Both the position numbers and the translations under genes were made by a program. Source: Marinobacter antarcticus (GTDB lineage: Bacteria > Pseudomonadota > Gammaproteobacteria > Pseudomonadales > Oleiphilaceae). Taken from it: a stretch of 62,529 nucleotides of DNA. The stretch spans positions 1 through 62,529 of the forward strand of contig NZ_DRGY01000055.1 of assembly GCF_011049865.1 (NCBI RefSeq), in the 5' to 3' direction. The notes beneath the pieces were generated by a model. That model saw only the letters and a program-made list of their open reading frames with translations. It was not told where the DNA came from and made no database searches. Below, one piece after another: positions 59,405 to 62,529 of this stretch. Each line of letters starts with the position of its first letter. The stretch's first letter is position 1.

Positions 59405-60725
59405 TGTCAACACTCCCATCCGCGTTGATTTGCCAGGTCTGAATCGCGTTTTTATGGTAGATCGAGTTGGTCCCGCGAACCGCTTTGAGTTGGGTCAGTG
59501 TCGGCTGCACATAGCCCGTTTCGTCGATCACACGGGACTGAATCAGGGCGGGGTTGCCATCCCAGTTCCACTCCAGCGCAAAACGGGTCAGCGATTTCGA
59601 CATAACGGGTTCCCGAAGCGGAGCCTGCTGCCAGCTGCGGCCTCCATCGGTCGATACGTCCACCGCTTTGACCTTGCCCTGGCCGGTCCACGCCAGGCCT
59701 TCGATCTGGTAGATACCTTTCCCTCCCCGCAGGGGCATTTCGGGACATGGCGAGGTGATAACGGATTTGGCATCCATGACCCAGGTAAACCCGCGGGCGG
59801 TGCCATCGGCCAACAAGTCCGTGTACTTCGAGGTTTCTTCCCGCTGCATCCACGGCTTGTCACCTACTTCAAGACGGCGCAACCATTTCACATTGGTGTT
59901 GCCTTCCCAGCCGGGAACAACCAGACGAACGGGATAACCCTGCTCCGGGCGGAGCGCCTCGCCGTTCTGGGCATAGGCAACAATGACGTCGTCCATTACT
60001 TTTTCCAGCGGGATACTACGAGTCATGGCGGCACCGTCAGCACCCTCTGCCAGCACCCATTTGCCTTCCGGTTTGATACCCACTTCCTGCATTAATGTAG
60101 AGAGCCTGACTCCCGTCCATTCCGCACAACTGACCATGCCATGCAGAAACTGGAGAGAGTTGAGCTGGGCACCCCGCCACTCCATCCCCCCATTCGCGGG
60201 GCACTCGATAAAGTGGATCTGGGAAACACTGGGGAAACGCTGCAGGTCGTCCATCGAGAGGATAATGGGGCGCTCAACAAGACCATGGATCATCAGGCGG
60301 TGTTGTTGCGGATCCACTTCAGGGCGACCGGCATGGTGCCGCTCAAAGAACAGACCATTTGGGGTGATGATGCCCTTCAGATGCTGCAGCGGAGAGAAAC
60401 TGACTGACGAGGTCTTCTCCGCCGTAAGCCAGGGTACATTCCGGCGAATCACCCCTTTTTCGTACGGTGACGGCATACCGTATGGATTGGTAACCACGCC
60501 AGCACCAAGGGAACGGGTCCAGAGCGGAACTTCGGGTGGGTACTGGGTTGCAGCGGCGCCAACTTTGGCAGAAAGGCCGGCGAACGTGCCGCCAACCATT
60601 ACGCTGCCGGCTGTGAACAGACCATTTCGGAGGAATTGCCTGCGCTCAGTTGAAGATAAACGGTCTGACTCTTCCAGGGCAATTTTGGCCACATCCTGGC
60701 TTGGTCGGCGAAGCTTGCCGAACAT
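59388..60725 (-). CDS. soxC: Sulfur dehydrogenase molybdoprotein SoxC
   Basis: A 445-residue sulfite-oxidase-family molybdenum enzyme. The long N-terminus contains a twin-arginine signal (RRQFLRNGLF at about 28-37). The molybdenum cysteine is Cys 175 in FIECPANGGMEWRG; SCAEWTGVRLSTLM and the C-terminal dimerisation domain follow. With SoxD it oxidises SoxY-bound sulfane sulfur, allowing all eight electrons of thiosulfate to be recovered without forming sulfur globules. It is the first gene of the operon, with AAGGAGG 8 nt upstream. Confidence 0.95.
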   Translation of the reverse strand: MFGKLRRPSQDVAKIALEESDRLSSTERRQFLRNGLFTAGSVMVGGTFAGLSAKVGAAATQYPPEVPLWTRSLGAGVVTNPYGMPSPYEKGVIRRNVPWLTAEKTSSVSFSPLQHLKGIITPNGLFFERHHAGRPEVDPQQHRLMIHGLVERPIILSMDDLQRFPSVSQIHFIECPANGGMEWRGAQLNSLQFLHGMVSCAEWTGVRLSTLMQEVGIKPEGKWVLAEGADGAAMTRSIPLEKVMDDVIVAYAQNGEALRPEQGYPVRLVVPGWEGNTNVKWLRRLEVGDKPWMQREETSKYTDLLADGTARGFTWVMDAKSVITSPCPEMPLRGGKGIYQIEGLAWTGQGKVKAVDVSTDGGRSWQQAPLREPVMSKSLTRFALEWNWDGNPALIQSRVIDETGYVQPTLTQLKAVRGTNSIYHKNAIQTWQINADGSVDNVQLG

Positions 60726-60808
60726 ATGGCGTTCCTCCTTCTATGCCCTGTTAATTGGCAGTCGGCCAGCAATCAGTGCAGTCTCTGAATGGCGATCTTT
60801 TTGTGAAA

Positions 60809-60836
60809 GTTATAAGGATATAACTACGGTATAGTT
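60809..60836. promoter_or_regulatory. Overlapping inverted repeats in the soxC/MBL divergent region
   Basis: GTTATA-AGGA-TATAAC (60809-60824) and AACTA-CGGTA-TAGTT (60822-60836) are two perfect inverted repeats sharing three bases, about 85 bp upstream of soxC. Short AT-rich dyads of this sort are typical binding sites of ArsR-type sulfur-responsive repressors. No such regulator is encoded in the window, so the identity of the binder is unknown. Confidence 0.45.
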
Positions 60837-60897
60837 GACGAAGAGGAAGGGCGCAAGTGGCGCAAAAAGCCTGTAATCACTCGCTTAGCGCTCAAAA

Positions 60898-60912
60898 ATG
60901 GAGATACTCCAT
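60898..60912. promoter_or_regulatory. Palindrome upstream of the divergent MBL gene
   Basis: ATGGAG-ATA-CTCCAT forms a perfect 6-bp dyad with a three-base centre, about 50 bp ahead of the MBL gene start and well placed for an operator near its promoter. No matching copy is seen on the soxC side. Confidence 0.4.
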
Positions 60913-60962
60913 ACATTACAGTTAGTTAAGAATCTAAAATAAAAAGCCCGGGAGGTTAAAAA

Positions 60963-61991
60963 ATGACCCAAATAAAAAACACGCTGACGATATTTTTGAT
61001 CGGCACGTCTATGGCCCTGACCATAGCGTCACGCACAGTGGTCGCTGCATCGACGCCGAACTACCCCGATATCTCGGTGCCCTTCAGCGCTGAGTCTGTC
61101 AATATCCCGAATGTTTATTATTTTCCGGGACAGTCCGGCGTTCCTGATCAGTACAACGAAGGATTTACGTCCAACGCCGGGTTTGTGGTCACGAATAAGG
61201 GCGTCATAGTCTTTGACGCGCTAGGCACTCCCAGCCTGGGCGCCGCCATGTTGAGGGAAATCCGAAAAATCACGGACCAACCGGTTACGCACATTGTGGT
61301 GAGTCACTACCACGCCGATCACATCTATGGCCTTCAGGCATTCAGGGATCTGACAAATGCGGAGATAATTGCCCAGGGAAGCACCAGTCTCTATATCAAC
61401 AGTCCTGACGCAGCTGAGCGGCTCAGGCAGCGAAAAAAGTCGCTTGCTCCCTGGGTTGATGACGGTACCCGGGTGATTCTGCCTGATCTGACCTTCAAGG
61501 ATGAGATGTTTCTGACATCCGGCAATTACCGCTTCAGTATTTTTCACGCCGGCCCGGCACATGCACCCGGCGACAGTATGATGATGGTTGAGCCCGGCAA
61601 TGTGCTGTTCTCCGGCGATATTATTCAGAATGGTCGGGTGCCGTTTCTGAACAGCCCTCAAGTAGACACCGGCAAATGGATGCAGGCGATAGAGAAAGTA
61701 AAAAAACTCAGGCCGGTCGTTTTGATCCCTGGCCATGGCGGAGCCTCTCAACACGCCATGGATGCCCTGAACTTCACTTACGACTACCTGAGCTTCGTGC
61801 GCGACAGGATGAAGAGTGCGGTCGACAACTGGATTCCATTTGAAGATGCCTACCAGCAGACCGACTGGTCTCGTTACGAGGCGCTTCCCGCTTTTGAGGC
61901 ATCCAACAAGGCCAATGCATATCGGGTGTACCTGGAGATGGAACAGGCGGTTCTCGATTTAGCAAATACGCACCTAACGCAAAAGCCTTAG
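60963..61991 (+). CDS. Exported MBL-fold hydrolase (SoxH-like), intact metal site
   Basis: A 342-residue metallo-beta-lactamase-fold protein with signal peptide (cleavage near VVAAST). The zinc motif HxHxDH is complete (VVSHYHADHIYGLQAF), and later ligands lie in HAPGDS, SGDIIQNG and PGHGGAS. It begins 8 nt after GGGAGG and is transcribed away from soxC, sharing its control region. It is a likely distant paralogue of the degenerate MBL protein at the far end of the operon. SoxH-type proteins are dispensable in Paracoccus and have no settled function. Confidence 0.82.
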   Translation: MTQIKNTLTIFLIGTSMALTIASRTVVAASTPNYPDISVPFSAESVNIPNVYYFPGQSGVPDQYNEGFTSNAGFVVTNKGVIVFDALGTPSLGAAMLREIRKITDQPVTHIVVSHYHADHIYGLQAFRDLTNAEIIAQGSTSLYINSPDAAERLRQRKKSLAPWVDDGTRVILPDLTFKDEMFLTSGNYRFSIFHAGPAHAPGDSMMMVEPGNVLFSGDIIQNGRVPFLNSPQVDTGKWMQAIEKVKKLRPVVLIPGHGGASQHAMDALNFTYDYLSFVRDRMKSAVDNWIPFEDAYQQTDWSRYEALPAFEASNKANAYRVYLEMEQAVLDLANTHLTQKP

Positions 61992-62529
61992 TGCCGAATC
62001 GTCCAATGGGATTTCAGGTAGTTGTGGCTGACCTGTGGTCGTTCGTTCACCTCACGAACATTAGTACCAGTCAGTAATTCGATTTACTAATTAATGAATC
62101 CGCCTACTAGAACGACCTGCCGACTTCACGAAAACTCAGATAATTCCTGCGTCCAAACTAGCTGCCATCGTTAGGCCAAGCTCCTCACACTGAACTATGA
62201 AATCTGCCTGGAAATCACCCATACAGATTAGCGGCTCATGCACTAAGCGCCAACGTAGGCCGGTCGTAATCGATGTGATTGCCCTGCGGGTGCCGGTGCC
62301 ATCGTGGCCAGCTCTAATATAAAAAGCGAACGGCAAACCCTGGGTTTTCTCCAGGCAGGGGTAATAGCTGCGATCAAAGACATTTTATACGAATATGAAA
62401 TATGCAATTTACGTTGCTGAGTGAGTGAGTTGATTTGATATTTGGGGCCTTAGAAAGTTAAGTCGACAACATAATCCCAACAACAAATTTCTCAGGATTG
62501 CTGCTTGAGCAATCCCGGCCAGCCAGCAA
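61992..62529. other. AT-rich region without a confident gene
   Basis: No family-level match is visible in any frame. A minus-strand frame at 62136-62336 (66 codons, containing [20 protein letters not shown]) is mildly protein-like but unsupported by a ribosome-binding site. A perfect 8-bp hairpin (GGATTGCT at 62495-62502 with 62508-62515) lies near the window end without a T-run. Confidence 0.35.

Noticed and set aside
62136..62336. A 66-codon minus-strand ORF at the window end
   Set aside because: No ribosome-binding site and no family resemblance; it could equally be a chance frame.

Overview
The window looks like a chromosome segment of a marine gammaproteobacterium close to Marinobacter. 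This is inferred from protein style and gene order (thrS-infC-rpmI-rplT-pheST-ihfA-merR, a YeaC/DUF2797 pair, and DUF1329/YCF48/MMPL export genes); no database search was possible. Most of it is compact core genome with translationally coupled starts. The main exceptions are about 1-350, 1.83-2.27 kb, 9.4-10.85 kb, 51.0-51.6 kb and 62.0-62.5 kb, which hold remnants, small or unrecognised ORFs, or nothing recognisable.

Layout. 1-536: the C-terminal ends of a c-type cytochrome (minus strand) and a DUF2231 membrane protein (plus strand) meet head to head, as if one deletion removed both 5' halves. 0.5-1.8 kb: a PQQ-type sugar dehydrogenase lipoprotein. 2.3-6.0 kb: a divergent ADP-ribosylglycohydrolase-fold protein, then a coupled operon of a membrane-anchored esterase, a CtaG-like protein and a SCO-type copper chaperone. 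6.0-9.4 kb: CorA, a DnaJ-domain membrane protein, a VWA protein and an NAD(P)-binding protein. 9.4-10.8 kb: a small accessory patch. 10.9-14.4 kb: a TonB-dependent receptor and an aldehyde dehydrogenase. 14.5-21.9 kb: the translation operon with a probable pheST attenuator and an infC that starts at ATT. 22.1-25.8 kb: a TAXI-type TRAP transporter. 26.0-31.0 kb: MMPL exporter, YCF48-like and DUF1329 proteins. 31.2-39.5 kb: pepN, DUF2797, yeaC, rhomboid protease, phosphatase, nadK and a coiled-coil protein. 39.6-51.0 kb: fadH, an AraC regulator, frmA, a LysR regulator, tRNA-Asp, a MaoC-like hydratase, a soluble two-component pair and a Lon-like protease. 51.6-62.0 kb: a 12-gene thiosulfate-oxidation operon read soxC-D-X-Y-Z-A-K-B followed by DsrE-like, GlcG/HbpS-like, DsbG-like and MBL-fold proteins, with a second MBL-fold gene divergent from soxC.

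Two items stand out. The first is a complete small-RNA transcription unit at about 35144-35267: a TTGACA/TATCAT promoter overlapped by a near-consensus Fur box, an 88-nt transcript with three hairpins and a strong terminator, and no credible ORF. It has the architecture of an iron-responsive PrrF/RyhB-type sRNA. The second is the four-gene periplasmic tail of the sox operon. All four proteins appear to be exported, and the MBL-fold member has lost its HxHxDH metal motif while a paralogue at the other end of the cluster keeps it. SoxCD plus SoxXYZAB predicts full periplasmic oxidation of thiosulfate to sulfate; SoxA and SoxD both look mono-haem.
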